Source: Streptomyces sp. MH60 (GTDB lineage Bacteria; Actinomycetota; Actinomycetes; Streptomycetales; Streptomycetaceae). Taken from it: a stretch of 53,676 bases of DNA. The DNA lies in NCBI RefSeq assembly GCF_002939385.1, contig NZ_MULI01000047.1, positions 1-53,676 on the forward strand, given 5' to 3'. Every line of letters begins with the position of its first letter. Position 1 is the stretch's first letter. This document shows positions 17,707 through 26,672 of this stretch, piece after piece. Below the pieces are notes generated by a model. That model did no database searches. It was not told the origin of the DNA and was given only the letters and a program-made list of their open reading frames with translations. The position numbers and the translations under genes were made by a program.

Positions 17707-19095
17707 GTGGCCGACCACCCTGTTGACGAGAAACTCCCGCCACTCAAAATGGCGACGACCGGCCTGCAACACGTGGCCGCCATGTACGCCGGGGTCGTCG
17801 CCCCACCCCTGATCGTCGGCGCGGCCATCGGCCTGAGCGCCACCGAGCTGACCTTCCTCACCGGCGCCTGCCTGTTCACCGCGGGCCTGGCGACCTTCCT
17901 GCAGACGCTGGGCATCTGGAAGATCGGCGCCCGACTGCCCTTCGTCAACGGCGTCACCTTCGCCGGTGTCGCCCCGATGACCGCCGTCGTCGCCTCCACC
18001 GACGACAAGTCCGACGCGCTGCCGATCATCTTCGGCGCCGTCATCGTCGCCGGACTCCTCGGTTTCATCGCCGCGCCGTTCTTCAGCAAGGCGATCCGGT
18101 TCTTCCCGCCGGTCGTCACCGGCACCGTCATCACCCTCATAGGCATATCCCTGCTGCCGGTCGCCTTCGGCTGGGCGCAGGGCCCCGCCCCCGCGGCGGA
18201 CGACTACGGTTCGTCGACCAACCTGGGCCTGGCCGCGATCACGCTCGTCATCGTCCTGCTCCTGCGCCGCTTCACCCGCGGCTTCGTCAAGCAGATCGCC
18301 GTGCTGCTCGGCCTGGTCGCGGGCACGCTCGTCGCCATCCCGTTCGGCGCCACGGACTTCGGTCCGGTCGCGGACGCGGCCGTCGTCGGCTTCCCGACGC
18401 CGTTCCACTTCGGCGCACCGCAGTTCCAGATCGCCGCGATCATCTCCATGTGCGTGGTGATGGTGGTCTCGATGACCGAGTCCACCGCCGACATGCTCGC
18501 CCTCGGCGAGATCGTGGACCGCCCGGCCGACGAGAAGACCATCGCGGCCGGCCTGCGCGCCGACACCCTGGGCTCGGCCCTCAGCCCGGTCTTCAACGGC
18601 TTCATGTGCAGCGCCTTCGCCCAGAACATCGGCCTGGTCGCGATGACGAAGATCCGCAGCCGCTACGTCGTCGCGGTCGGCGGCGGCTTCCTGGTCCTGA
18701 TGGGCCTGTGCCCGATGGCGGCCTCGCTCATCGCCGTCGTCCCGCGCCCGGTGCTGGGCGGCGCCGGCGTCGTCCTCTTCGGCTCGGTCGCGGCCAGCGG
18801 CATCCAGACCCTGGTCCGGGCCAGCCTGGACAAGGACAACAACGTCCTGATCGTGGCGGTCTCGCTGGCCGTCGGCATCATCCCGATCGCGGCGCCGGAG
18901 TTCTACCACGCGTTCCCGGAGAACGCGCGGATCATCCTGGACTCGGGCATCTCCACCGGCTGCGTGGCCGCGGTCCTGCTCAACCTGGTCTTCAACCACA
19001 TCGGCGGCCGGGAACGCGACGCGGAGGACGTCACCCACCCGATGGAGGCGGGCGACGAGATCACCGAGTCGTCCCGGGCGGCGGCGATGCCGTGA
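17707..19095 (+). CDS. second NCS2-family nucleobase permease
   Basis: 462 residues, closely related to the 14593-16005 product (shared 'HPVDEKL', 'LQHVAAMYAGVVAPPLIVG', 'RLPFVNG' and 'AQNIGLVAMTKIRSRYVVAV'). The TM8 motif reads TESTADMLALGE rather than TESSAGMLALGE, so substrate preference may differ (for example xanthine versus urate). Start GTG with GGAGG upstream. The C-terminal tail is acidic. A strong hairpin follows. Confidence 0.92.
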   Translation: MADHPVDEKLPPLKMATTGLQHVAAMYAGVVAPPLIVGAAIGLSATELTFLTGACLFTAGLATFLQTLGIWKIGARLPFVNGVTFAGVAPMTAVVASTDDKSDALPIIFGAVIVAGLLGFIAAPFFSKAIRFFPPVVTGTVITLIGISLLPVAFGWAQGPAPAADDYGSSTNLGLAAITLVIVLLLRRFTRGFVKQIAVLLGLVAGTLVAIPFGATDFGPVADAAVVGFPTPFHFGAPQFQIAAIISMCVVMVVSMTESTADMLALGEIVDRPADEKTIAAGLRADTLGSALSPVFNGFMCSAFAQNIGLVAMTKIRSRYVVAVGGGFLVLMGLCPMAASLIAVVPRPVLGGAGVVLFGSVAASGIQTLVRASLDKDNNVLIVAVSLAVGIIPIAAPEFYHAFPENARIILDSGISTGCVAAVLLNLVFNHIGGRERDAEDVTHPMEAGDEITESSRAAAMP

Positions 19096-19117
19096 CCCGA
19101 GCGTCCGACGCACGGCC

Positions 19118-19167
19118 GCGGGCGGGGGGCCGGTACCTCTGCACAGGGGCGCCGGCCCCCCGCCCGC
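19118..19167. terminator. 16-bp hairpin between convergent genes
   Basis: Perfect 16-bp GC-rich arms (19118-19133 and 19152-19167) with an 18-base loop lie between the converging permease and thioesterase genes. It is a likely bidirectional terminator. Confidence 0.65.
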
Positions 19168-19201
19168 CGTTGACGACCCCGCCTGTGCGGCACCCGTCGC
19201 A

Positions 19202-19645
19202 CTACAGCCCGAACAGCTCCGGCCGCGCCGCCAGTTCCTTGAAACGCTGCCGCGGGTCCGGCACCAGCCTGCGCTCGCCCAGGTCCATCAGTCCGCCGAC
19301 GGCCTCGATCTCGGCGGCGACCGTGCCGTCCGGCTTGACGACGAGCTGCCGGATCCGGAAGGTCTTGCCCTCACCCCACTCGAAGGCACAGGTCACCGTG
19401 ACCTCGTCACCGGCGAGCAGCTCCCGCCGGAACCGGATGGTCGTCTCCAGGGCCACCGGACCGACCTGGCGGGCGACCAGGTCGGCCTGCCGGATTCCGG
19501 CCGCCTGGAGCATCGACCAGCGGGCGTGCTCGGCGTAGTTCAGGTACACCGACTGGTTCAGGTGGCCCTGGGTGTCGGTCTCGTACCCGCGGACGGTCAC
19601 CGGTACGGAAAACGGCTCGCTCACCGCTGCTGCCTCTCGTCGCAC
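19202..19645 (-). CDS. hotdog-fold acyl-CoA thioesterase
   Basis: 147 residues, 4HBT/YbgC-like. The catalytic region 'YETDTQGHLNQSVYLNYAEHARW' has the Asp and the GHLN motif of this family. The rest ('VALETTIRFRRELLAGDEVTV') follows the hotdog order. A GTG seven codons in (about 19624), preceded by GAGAGG, is an alternative start. The substrate is not predictable. Confidence 0.8.
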   Translation of the reverse strand: MRREAAAVSEPFSVPVTVRGYETDTQGHLNQSVYLNYAEHARWSMLQAAGIRQADLVARQVGPVALETTIRFRRELLAGDEVTVTCAFEWGEGKTFRIRQLVVKPDGTVAAEIEAVGGLMDLGERRLVPDPRQRFKELAARPELFGL

Positions 19646-19678
19646 ACGTACTGACGGACCGATCCTGACATGTGGCCG

Positions 19679-20329
19679 TCACACCTTCCGCGGGGAGGCC
19701 AGCAGATAGCGGGCCCGCGTGCGCGGTTCGGTGTGCTCCCCGACCTGCCAGCCGGCCCGCTCCAAGGTCGCCGCACAGGCCCGCAGCGCGCCGCCGTCCG
19801 GCTCGTACACGGCGACGGCCTCCGGCTGCGGTGTCGCCCGTACCCGGTATCCGTCGTCGCCGCCCGGCCCGGCCGGACGGTGCCCCGCCGCCTCCAGGGC
19901 CAGCGCGGCGGCCCGCACGAGATGTGACCGCTCCCACCCGCACGGCCGGTCCGTGCTCCCGTCGGGATGCGTCATCCGGCGCAGCTCCAGCAGCCCCTGC
20001 CAGGCACCGCGCACCTCCCGCAGCCGCGCGGGTCCGTTGCCGCCCGGGGCGGTCTCCTCGCCGCCGACCCGCGCGGCGAACACCCCTCCGGCGTCCGGTG
20101 CGGCGGGCGCCTCGGGCGGCACCGCCACCGCGTCCGGGCCGGCTGCCGCCTCCCGTATCCGGTGCCCGGCCGGGGTCAGGAAGTGGTCGTGCGGCGGCCG
20201 CGGATGCCGGAAGGCGAGCCCCCGTTTCACCAGCGCCGCGAGCTGGGCGGGCGTCCCCCTCAGCCGTCCGGTGACGGGATCGGCGGCCTCGATGACACGC
20301 CGCTGCGCGGCGGTGGGCGACAGTGCCAC
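19679..20329 (-). CDS. conserved hypothetical protein
   Basis: 216 residues from the GTG start following GAAGGGGG. The N-terminal ~75 residues ('LSPTAAQRRVIEAADPVTGRLRGTPAQLAALVKRGLAFRH') look like a winged-helix-type segment. The C-terminus ('YRVRATPQPEAVAVYEPDGGALRACAATLERAGWQVGE') looks like a compact alpha/beta domain. No enzyme motif is seen and I cannot name the family. It ends 34 bp before the thioesterase start and may be co-transcribed with it. Confidence 0.6.
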   Translation of the reverse strand: MALSPTAAQRRVIEAADPVTGRLRGTPAQLAALVKRGLAFRHPRPPHDHFLTPAGHRIREAAAGPDAVAVPPEAPAAPDAGGVFAARVGGEETAPGGNGPARLREVRGAWQGLLELRRMTHPDGSTDRPCGWERSHLVRAAALALEAAGHRPAGPGGDDGYRVRATPQPEAVAVYEPDGGALRACAATLERAGWQVGEHTEPRTRARYLLASPRKV

Positions 20330-20376
20330 GGCGTGCCCCCCTTCTCTCGTCGGCTCACCCGTGACGCCTTCGAAGA

Positions 20377-20976
20377 CTACGACGGGGGTCTGACATTCCA
20401 GGCGGCGATCACCGGTCGCCCGTGCTCCGTGCCCAGCCGGCACAGCGTGCCCGTGCCCAGCTGGAACAGTGCCCCGTGCGATGCCGGGAGGCCCAGGTGC
20501 CGGGCGGTCAGCACCCGCAGGAAGTGCCCGTGCGCCACCAGCACCACGCACCCCTCGGTGTTGGCGAACGCCGCCTCCACCGTGGCCAGCACCCGGTCGG
20601 CTCGCTCGCCCACCTGCTCGGGCGTCTCCCCGGGACGGTCAGGCGGTCCGGGCGCCACCCCGTCCGTGAACAGGAACCAGTCGGGACGGCTCCGGTGGAT
20701 CTCGACGGTCGTGATCCCCTCGTAGCCGCCGTAGTCCCACTCGTGCAGGTCCGGCTCGATGCGCACGTCGTGCAGCCCGATCAGCTCGGCCGTCTCCCTT
20801 GCCCGCTGGAAAGGGCTGACGAAGGCCGCCCCGATCCGGTGCGACCGGATCAACGGCACCAGACTCCGCGCCTGCTCCCGCCCCTTCTCGGTCAGCGGGA
20901 CGTCCGTCAGCCCGGTGTGCCGTCCGGAGCGCGACCACTCGGTCTCACCGTGCCGGACCAGAAAAAGATCACCCAT
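20377..20976 (-). CDS. histidine phosphatase family protein (phosphoglycerate mutase-like)
   Basis: 199 residues. The RHGE motif at 8-11 carries the phospho-accepting His9. 'TGLTDVPLTEKGREQA', 'SPFQRARETAELIG' and 'VAHGHFLRVLTARHLGL' supply the other active-site residues. These soluble phosphatases act on small phosphorylated metabolites, and the substrate cannot be told from sequence. It is 27 bp downstream of alaA on the same strand, so the two are probably co-transcribed. Confidence 0.9.
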   Translation of the reverse strand: MGDLFLVRHGETEWSRSGRHTGLTDVPLTEKGREQARSLVPLIRSHRIGAAFVSPFQRARETAELIGLHDVRIEPDLHEWDYGGYEGITTVEIHRSRPDWFLFTDGVAPGPPDRPGETPEQVGERADRVLATVEAAFANTEGCVVLVAHGHFLRVLTARHLGLPASHGALFQLGTGTLCRLGTEHGRPVIAAWNVRPPS

Positions 20977-21003
20977 GCCCCCAGGCTACGGCCGGGGACG
21001 CGG

Positions 21004-22212
21004 CTACTGCCGGTAGCCGCTCAGGAAGCGCCCGATCCGCCCGATCGCCGCCTCCAGGTCCTCCGCGTGGGGCAGCGTCAGGACGCGGAAGTGGTCCGGG
21101 CTCGGCCAGTTGAAGCCGGTGCCCTGGACGACCTGGATCTTCTCCCGCAGCAGCAGGTCCAGGACGAACCGCTCGTCGTCGTGGATCCTGTGCACCGCCG
21201 GGTCGATGCGCGGGAACGCGTACAGCGCGCCCTTGGGCTTGACGCAGGAGACACCGGGGATCTCGTTGAGCTTCTCCCAGGCCACGTCCCGCTGTTCGTG
21301 CAGCCGTCCGCCGGGGGCGGTCAGTTCGCGGATGGACTGGCGGCCGCCGAGCGCGGCCTGGATGGCGTACTGGGCGGGCGCGTTGGCGCACAGGCGCATG
21401 GAGGCCAGCATGGTCAGGCCCTCCAGGTAGTCCTTCGCGTGCTGCTTCGGCCCCGTCACCACCAGCCAGCCGGAGCGGAAGCCCGCCACCCGGTACGTCT
21501 TGGACAGGCCGCAGAAGGTCAGCACCACCAGGTCGGGGGCGAGGGACGCGGCCGAGTGGTGCACGGCGTCGTCGTACAGGATCTGGTCGTAGATCTCGTC
21601 GGCGAAGACCATCAGGCCGTGCCGACGGGCGAGGTCGAGGATGCCCTCGACGATCTCCTTGGGGTAGACGGCGCCGGTGGGGTTGTTGGGGTTGATGATG
21701 ACCACCGCCTTGGTGCGGTCGGTGATCTTCGCCTCCATGTCGGCCAGGTCCGGGTACCACTCCGCCTGCTCGTCGCAGAGGTAGTGCACCGCCGTGCCGC
21801 CCGCGAGGGTGGTCACCGCCGTCCAGAGGGGGAAGTCGGGGGCGGGGATCAGCACCTCGTCGCCGTCCTCGAGGAGGGCCTGTACGGCCATGGAGATCAG
21901 CTCCGAGACGCCGTTGCCGAGGAAGACGTCGTCCACGTCCACCGCCAGGCCGAGTGCCTGGTAGCGCTGGGCGACGGCCCGGCGGGCGGAGAGGATGCCG
22001 CGCGAGTCCGTGTAGCCGTGCGCCTGCGGCAGCATCCGGATCATGTCCTGGACGATCTCCTCCGGCGCCTCGAAGCCGAAGAGGGCGGGGTTGCCGGTGT
22101 TCAGGCGCAGGACGCTGTGCCCCGCCTCCTCCAGCGCGTTGGCGTGCTCGATGACCGGGCCGCGGATCTCGTAACAGACCTCGCTGAGCTTGTTCGACTG
22201 CCGGAACTCCAT
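21004..22212 (-). CDS. alaA: alanine-forming aminotransferase, AlaA-like
   Basis: 402 residues, class I PLP aminotransferase, strongly resembling E. coli AlaA throughout (for example 'NKLSEVCYEIRGPV', 'NPALFGF', 'VIINPNNPTGAVY', 'FADEIYDQILYDDA'). The PLP lysine is Lys238 in GLSKTYRVAGFRSGW. It transfers the amino group of glutamate to pyruvate. GGAGGGGAAG precedes the ATG. It is divergent from an HxlR regulator across a promoter with two related palindromes. Confidence 0.92.
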   Translation of the reverse strand: MEFRQSNKLSEVCYEIRGPVIEHANALEEAGHSVLRLNTGNPALFGFEAPEEIVQDMIRMLPQAHGYTDSRGILSARRAVAQRYQALGLAVDVDDVFLGNGVSELISMAVQALLEDGDEVLIPAPDFPLWTAVTTLAGGTAVHYLCDEQAEWYPDLADMEAKITDRTKAVVIINPNNPTGAVYPKEIVEGILDLARRHGLMVFADEIYDQILYDDAVHHSAASLAPDLVVLTFCGLSKTYRVAGFRSGWLVVTGPKQHAKDYLEGLTMLASMRLCANAPAQYAIQAALGGRQSIRELTAPGGRLHEQRDVAWEKLNEIPGVSCVKPKGALYAFPRIDPAVHRIHDDERFVLDLLLREKIQVVQGTGFNWPSPDHFRVLTLPHAEDLEAAIGRIGRFLSGYRQ

Positions 22213-22242
22213 GCGCGGCTTCCCCTCCGGAATCTGGTGTTG

Positions 22243-22292
22243 CTTGGTTTTACCAAGTAGCAGCTTGGAAAGTCCAACAACTTGTCTACACT
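22243..22292. promoter_or_regulatory. divergent promoter with two CTTGG-type palindromes; leaderless start
   Basis: CTTGGTTTTACCAAG (22243-22257, perfect) and CTTGGAAAGTCCAAC (22264-22278, one mismatch) have centres 21 bp apart. A promoter for the HxlR gene, TTGGAA (22265-22270) with TACACT (22287-22292), lies on the second copy. Its -10 is only seven bases before the ATG, so the mRNA is probably leaderless. Confidence 0.6.
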
Positions 22293-22299
22293 GCGTCGC

Positions 22300-22953
22300 A
22301 TGTCACCTCGCCGTAGCTACGACCAGTACTGTTCCGCCGCCCGCGCGCTCGACGCCGTCGGCGACCGCTGGACCCTGCTGATCGTCCGGGAGCTGCTCGC
22401 CGGCCCGCGGCGCTACACCGACCTGCACGCCGACCTGCCCGGCGTCAGCACGGACGTACTCGCCTCGCGGCTCAAGGACATGGAGCGCGAGGGACTGACG
22501 ACCAGGCGCCGGCTGCCCCCGCCCGGCGCCGCGTACGTCTACGAACTCACCGCGCGGGGACGCGGCCTGCTGCCCGTCCTGGAGGCGCTCGGCGCGTGGG
22601 GCGCCGGCGAGCTGGGGGAGCGGCGGCCGACCGACGCCGTACGCGCGCACTGGTTCGCGCTGCCCCTGCTGCGCGCGCTGCGGGAGGCCGGGGCGGGCGA
22701 GGGACTGGTCGAGGTCCGGCTGGAGGAGGGGGAGTTCCACCTGTACGCCGGCACGGCGGCACGGGGCTCGGCGGAGGGGTCCGTGTACGGCGAGGGGTCC
22801 GCGCCCGGGGAGCCCGACGCCCGGCTCGTGCTGGACGCCGTGACGTGCGTGGCTCTCGGGCGGGGCGAGGTCGGCCTGCGGGAGGCGGTGCGCGACGGCC
22901 GCGTCGAGGTGAGCGGCGACGGCCCGGCGGCCAAGGCGCTGCGGGAGGGGTGA
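22300..22953 (+). CDS. HxlR-family transcriptional regulator
   Basis: 217 residues from the ATG at 22300 (MSPRRSYDQYCSAARALDAV). The winged helix-turn-helix 'VGDRWTLLIVRELLAGPRRYTDLHADLPGVSTDVLASRLKDMEREGL' is typical of HxlR. A longer C-terminal domain (about residues 115-217) resembles an SCP2/sterol-carrier-type extension ('VTCVALGRGEVGLREAVRDGRVEVSGDGPAAKAL'). It probably controls itself and alaA through the two palindromes. No ribosome site is present, in keeping with a leaderless mRNA. Confidence 0.85.
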   Translation: MSPRRSYDQYCSAARALDAVGDRWTLLIVRELLAGPRRYTDLHADLPGVSTDVLASRLKDMEREGLTTRRRLPPPGAAYVYELTARGRGLLPVLEALGAWGAGELGERRPTDAVRAHWFALPLLRALREAGAGEGLVEVRLEEGEFHLYAGTAARGSAEGSVYGEGSAPGEPDARLVLDAVTCVALGRGEVGLREAVRDGRVEVSGDGPAAKALREG

Positions 22954-22959
22954 AAACGG

Positions 22960-22987
22960 CAGGAGGCCCGCCGGAGCGGGCCTCCTG
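22960..22987. terminator. 12-bp hairpin between convergent genes
   Basis: Perfect 12-bp arms (22960-22971 and 22976-22987) with a four-base loop lie a few bases after the HxlR stop and just before the stop of the convergent membrane-protein gene. It is a bidirectional terminator. Confidence 0.65.
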
Positions 22988-22995
22988 ATGGTGTG

Positions 22996-23802
22996 TCAGG
23001 CGCCCGGCGGCACCCGGGACGGCCGTCCCGAACCACGGGTCAGCGCGTAACCGCCGATGCCCGCGAGGGCGGCCAGGACGGCCCCGATCCCGCTCCACAC
23101 CCAGCGGTCCGACCACCAGCCCGACGACCAGCCGTCCTCCGGCTCGATCGCGGACAGCACGGCGCTCCGGTCCTCCTCGTCGCCCTCGTCGGCGCCGGAC
23201 GTCACCGCGATGCCCGGCACCAGCGGCTCGGCCAGCGAACCGTCCACCGCGGCGGCCCCGCCGATGTCCTTGGAGTCCACCCGCACCTCGGCGGAGACCG
23301 GCACGCCGAGGTCGGAGGCCGGCACGTTCACCGCCGTCAGCCGGACGTAATAGGTGCCCGGCAGCGGGTCGTTGGCCCACGGTTCGGTCCAGGCGCGCAC
23401 GGTGCGCAGGACGCAGGCCAGCTCGACCGAGGAGGTGCCCGCGTCCGCGGTGCGGGCCTGGGCGCCCCACTGGCAGGCCTGGCGGCGGCGCAGGCCGTCG
23501 TACACGTCGACCCGCCAGGTCTGGGCGGCGTGCGTCTCGGGCAGCTTCACCGTGGCCTTCACGGTGGGCCGCTGCCCGGCGTCGGCCGGGAACGACCAGT
23601 ACAGGTAGTCGCCCGCGGCACCGTTCGCCGTGGCGACCTGCCCCTGCTCGAACTCGGCCGCCGTACGGAAGGACGTGCCCGCCGTGGTCGGCGCGTCACC
23701 GTCCTGCGCGGGGCTCGCGGAGGGCGAGGAGTCGGCCGCCGCGGGAGCCGCGGCGAGGCCGAGCAGCACCACGGACGCCGTCAGCACTCGGGTGAATCGC
23801 AT
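22996..23802 (-). CDS. secreted, membrane-anchored hypothetical protein
   Basis: 268 residues. Signal peptide about 1-24 (MRFTRVLTASVVLLGLAAAPAAA). An extracellular domain follows ('TAAEFEQGQVATANGAAGDYLYWSFPADAGQRPTV ... GTYYVRLTAV'), resembling a pre-peptidase-type beta domain. A transmembrane helix near the C-terminus (GIGAVLAALAGIGGYAL) ends in a short basic tail. Its start overlaps the stop of the VWA gene (TGATG), so the two are coupled. They probably act together at the cell surface. Confidence 0.8.
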   Translation of the reverse strand: MRFTRVLTASVVLLGLAAAPAAADSSPSASPAQDGDAPTTAGTSFRTAAEFEQGQVATANGAAGDYLYWSFPADAGQRPTVKATVKLPETHAAQTWRVDVYDGLRRRQACQWGAQARTADAGTSSVELACVLRTVRAWTEPWANDPLPGTYYVRLTAVNVPASDLGVPVSAEVRVDSKDIGGAAAVDGSLAEPLVPGIAVTSGADEGDEEDRSAVLSAIEPEDGWSSGWWSDRWVWSGIGAVLAALAGIGGYALTRGSGRPSRVPPGA

Positions 23803-25070
23803 CAGTTGGTCCTCCAGATCGCGAACCGCCAGCGCGAGAGCCAGCCCCACAGCAGACCGGCCACGAAGCCGACCAGCACCAGCAGGCCGAGCAGCCACCA
23901 GCCGCGCCCGAGGCCGAAGGCGGCCACGTCGTCGGAGTCGCCCGGACCGTCCACGACGTCGACGGTCAGCTCCAGCGGCAGTCCCGGCGTGGTCTTCACG
24001 CCGGAGGCGACGGAGAAGGAGTTGGTCACCTGGAGGCACACGGCCTCGGCCGCGGCGTCCGCATCGTCGTCGCTCTCCGCCTTCGGGTACTGCAGCCCCG
24101 TCGAGAGCACGTCGGTGCGGCCGTTGCCCGCCGCCTCGCCGCGCACGATCTCCCGGCCGTGCACGGTCACCGCCCGCAGCAGCACCCCGTAGGACGGGTT
24201 CACGGCCCGGTCGGCGGCCACGCTCACCGAGGCCCGCAGCTCCTGACCGGGCTCCACGTCCACCCGGTACCAGCGCTGCTGCCCGAACTCCTCGCGGTCG
24301 GTGTACAGCCCCGACTTGAGCGTCGGCGCCTTCGCGCACGCGTCCGCGCCCTCGGTGGCGACCGGCGTCACCACCGGGTCGGCCGCGCGGTCCACCAACT
24401 GGTTGACCTTGTCGGTCAGTTCCTCGGTGTGCTCGACCGAGGTGTACGTGCCGCCGGTCGCCTCGGCGATGCAGCTGAGCTGCTGCCGCATCTTGGTGTT
24501 GGGGACCAGACCCAGCGTGTCGATGGTGAGCCCGATGCCCTTGGCCGCGATCTCGCGGGCCACCTCGCACGGGTCCAGCGGGGCGCAGGTGTCCTCGCCG
24601 TCGCTGATCAGCACGATCCGCTTGGAACCGGCGCCGCCGTCGAGGTCGTCGGCCGCCTTGAGCAGCGCGGGCCCGATCGGCGTCCAGCCCGTCGGCGACA
24701 GGGTCGCCACCGCCGTCTTCGCCTCGGTGCGGTCCAGCGGGCCCACCGGGTAGAGCTGCGCGGTGTCCTTGCAGCCGGTCTTGCGGTCGTCGCCCGGATA
24801 GTCCGCGCCGAGCGTCCGGATGCCCAGCCGCACCTCTTCCGGCGTCGCGTCGAGCACCTCGTTGAACGCCTGCTTCGCCGCCGCCATGCGCGTGCCGCCG
24901 TCGATGTCCCGCGTCCGCATCGAACCGCTGACGTCGAGCACGAGGTCGACCTTCGGCGCGTCCTCACCCGTGGGTTCACCGGCGCTCGCCCCGGCCGGGA
25001 ACGCCATCCCGGCCGCCAGCGCGGCGAGCAGGGCACAGGCACCCGCCGCCAGCCGTGTTCTTGTGATCAT
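23802..25070 (-). CDS. membrane-anchored von Willebrand factor A domain protein
   Basis: 422 residues. Signal peptide about 1-30. The VWA domain follows, with the metal site DVSGS at 46-50, a conserved Thr in 'TLSPTGWTPIGPAL', and the Asp of 'LISDGEDTCAPLDPCEVA'. A beta-rich domain (about 240-385) and a C-terminal transmembrane helix (GWWLLGLLVLVGFVAGLLWGWL) with a cytoplasmic basic tail complete it. Extracellular adhesion or assembly is likely. It is 62 bp downstream of the siderophore synthetase gene on the same strand. Confidence 0.88.
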   Translation of the reverse strand: MITRTRLAAGACALLAALAAGMAFPAGASAGEPTGEDAPKVDLVLDVSGSMRTRDIDGGTRMAAAKQAFNEVLDATPEEVRLGIRTLGADYPGDDRKTGCKDTAQLYPVGPLDRTEAKTAVATLSPTGWTPIGPALLKAADDLDGGAGSKRIVLISDGEDTCAPLDPCEVAREIAAKGIGLTIDTLGLVPNTKMRQQLSCIAEATGGTYTSVEHTEELTDKVNQLVDRAADPVVTPVATEGADACAKAPTLKSGLYTDREEFGQQRWYRVDVEPGQELRASVSVAADRAVNPSYGVLLRAVTVHGREIVRGEAAGNGRTDVLSTGLQYPKAESDDDADAAAEAVCLQVTNSFSVASGVKTTPGLPLELTVDVVDGPGDSDDVAAFGLGRGWWLLGLLVLVGFVAGLLWGWLSRWRFAIWRTN

Positions 25071-25132
25071 CGGCGGATCTTATTGATCAGTGGTGTCGCG
25101 CTCCAAAACGAGACCGCGCCGATGCCCCGACT

Positions 25133-26659
25133 TCACCTCCACCGCAGCGGATTGGGCAGCTCCGTCCACAGATCGCCCGTACTCCCCGGTGAAGTCCGCA
25201 TCGCGGTCAGGGCCTTCACCGGCAGGGGCTCCTCGCGCAGGGCCACCGTGTCCCGCGTGCGGGGCAGTTCGGGCACGGCCGCCGCCAGGGCGCTGCGCAG
25301 TGCCGGGCCCGACCCTGCCGTCGCCGCCAGCGCGCCGCCCACCAGCGAGCCGAACAGCTTCCGGCGCAGGGCGACCGGTTCGTCGGTGCGGATCCGGGCG
25401 GGCAGGCCGGGGGCGGCGATCCCGTGCCGGGCCAGGCGGGCCGGGGAGACGCGGATGTCGGCCAGGTCGCGGTAGACCAGGCGCAGCGGGTCGCCCGTCG
25501 CGGAGAGGACGACCAGGAGGTTCTGGCCGTGGGCCTCCAGCGCCACGCCCAGCTCCAGCGCGCGCAGCCCGACGGTGAGCGCGACACGGGCGAAGGCGGC
25601 GAGCCACGCGGGGGAGCGCGGCAGTCCGGTGGTCGCCAGCGCCGCGACCGGGACGACGTGCTCACCCCCGGAGGCGTACACCTGGGGCGACTCGCGCAGT
25701 ACGGCGGCCAGGTCGGGGGAGTGGGCGGTGGCCGCGCCCGGCGTGCGGGTCACGTGGAGCAGGCCGTCCATCCGCGCCGCCAGCCGCTCCCCGAACGCCG
25801 ACAGGTCCGCCGACGCGGCGATCGAGGCGACCGAGATGTCCCGCACCGAGGACGTCAGCCGGGCGCTCAGCGCGGTCTTCACATGCACCGAGCCGGGCAT
25901 CGCCAGGGTCCGCAGGGACATCAGCGGACGCGCGGCCGGCCCGGCCCCGACCGACTGCTTGAGCACGTGCGCCGCCTGCCACGGATGCACCGGGACCAGC
26001 ACCCGCCCCCCGTCCCGCAGCTCCCGCGGCCACACCCCCGTCACCAGGCACTCCGCCGCCGGGACCGGCACCAGCCCCAGCTCCACCACCGGCCCGTGCT
26101 CGGGCCCGTACGCCAACTGCTCGGCCACCGAGAACCCCGGCCGCGCACGGCAGCCCGGATGGTAGGGATGCCCGTCGACCACCCGCCGCTCCCAGCCCCA
26201 GTCGCTGTCCGGCCACTCGTCCGGGTGATTCCCCGACGCCCCCTCCCGCGCCGCCCGGGGCTGCGCCGCGCGCGACAGCGCCAACGACGCGGCGCTGTGC
26301 CCGAGTTCGGCGGCGAAGGCGGCCGAGTGCGGTACGGCGAGGTCGGTCATCAGCCGCTCCGGGTCGTCGTACGCGGCCTCGTCCAGTCGGACGAGCGGCA
26401 CGTACGCGTCCGTGCGGTAGGGGTCGGCGGCCGGTCCGGTCAGCCGCCGGCCGTCCCGCAGGCGCAGGACCAGTCCGTCCCCGGACCGCTCCCGGCCCTC
26501 GATCCACGGCAGCGGTTCGAAGGCGAGGGCACGCCACAGCCGCGACAGCACGGCCGCGCGGGCCCCGGGCCGCTCGGCCGTGAACCGGGCGGCCAGGGCG
26601 GGGCGGACGGCCGCCACCTCGTCGGCGAAAGCGGCCGCTGCGCTGGGAGGACGATGCAC
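25133..26659 (-). CDS. NIS siderophore synthetase (IucA/IucC-like)
   Basis: 508 residues. Family motifs are DGHPYHPGCRARPG (162-175), PVHPWQ (223-228), KTALSARLTSSVRDI (261-275) and EAHGQNLLVV. These enzymes adenylate a carboxylate and condense it with an amine or alcohol. GTG start at 26659 with GAGGAG upstream. An in-frame GTG at 26728 would add 23 residues rich in Tyr-Pro (YPQQYPYPYPYP). A second, diverged NIS gene is divergent. No transporter or iron-box was seen nearby, so the product is unknown. Confidence 0.85.
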   Translation of the reverse strand: MHRPPSAAAAFADEVAAVRPALAARFTAERPGARAAVLSRLWRALAFEPLPWIEGRERSGDGLVLRLRDGRRLTGPAADPYRTDAYVPLVRLDEAAYDDPERLMTDLAVPHSAAFAAELGHSAASLALSRAAQPRAAREGASGNHPDEWPDSDWGWERRVVDGHPYHPGCRARPGFSVAEQLAYGPEHGPVVELGLVPVPAAECLVTGVWPRELRDGGRVLVPVHPWQAAHVLKQSVGAGPAARPLMSLRTLAMPGSVHVKTALSARLTSSVRDISVASIAASADLSAFGERLAARMDGLLHVTRTPGAATAHSPDLAAVLRESPQVYASGGEHVVPVAALATTGLPRSPAWLAAFARVALTVGLRALELGVALEAHGQNLLVVLSATGDPLRLVYRDLADIRVSPARLARHGIAAPGLPARIRTDEPVALRRKLFGSLVGGALAATAGSGPALRSALAAAVPELPRTRDTVALREEPLPVKALTAMRTSPGSTGDLWTELPNPLRWR

Positions 26660-26672
26660 GAGCTGGCTCCTC

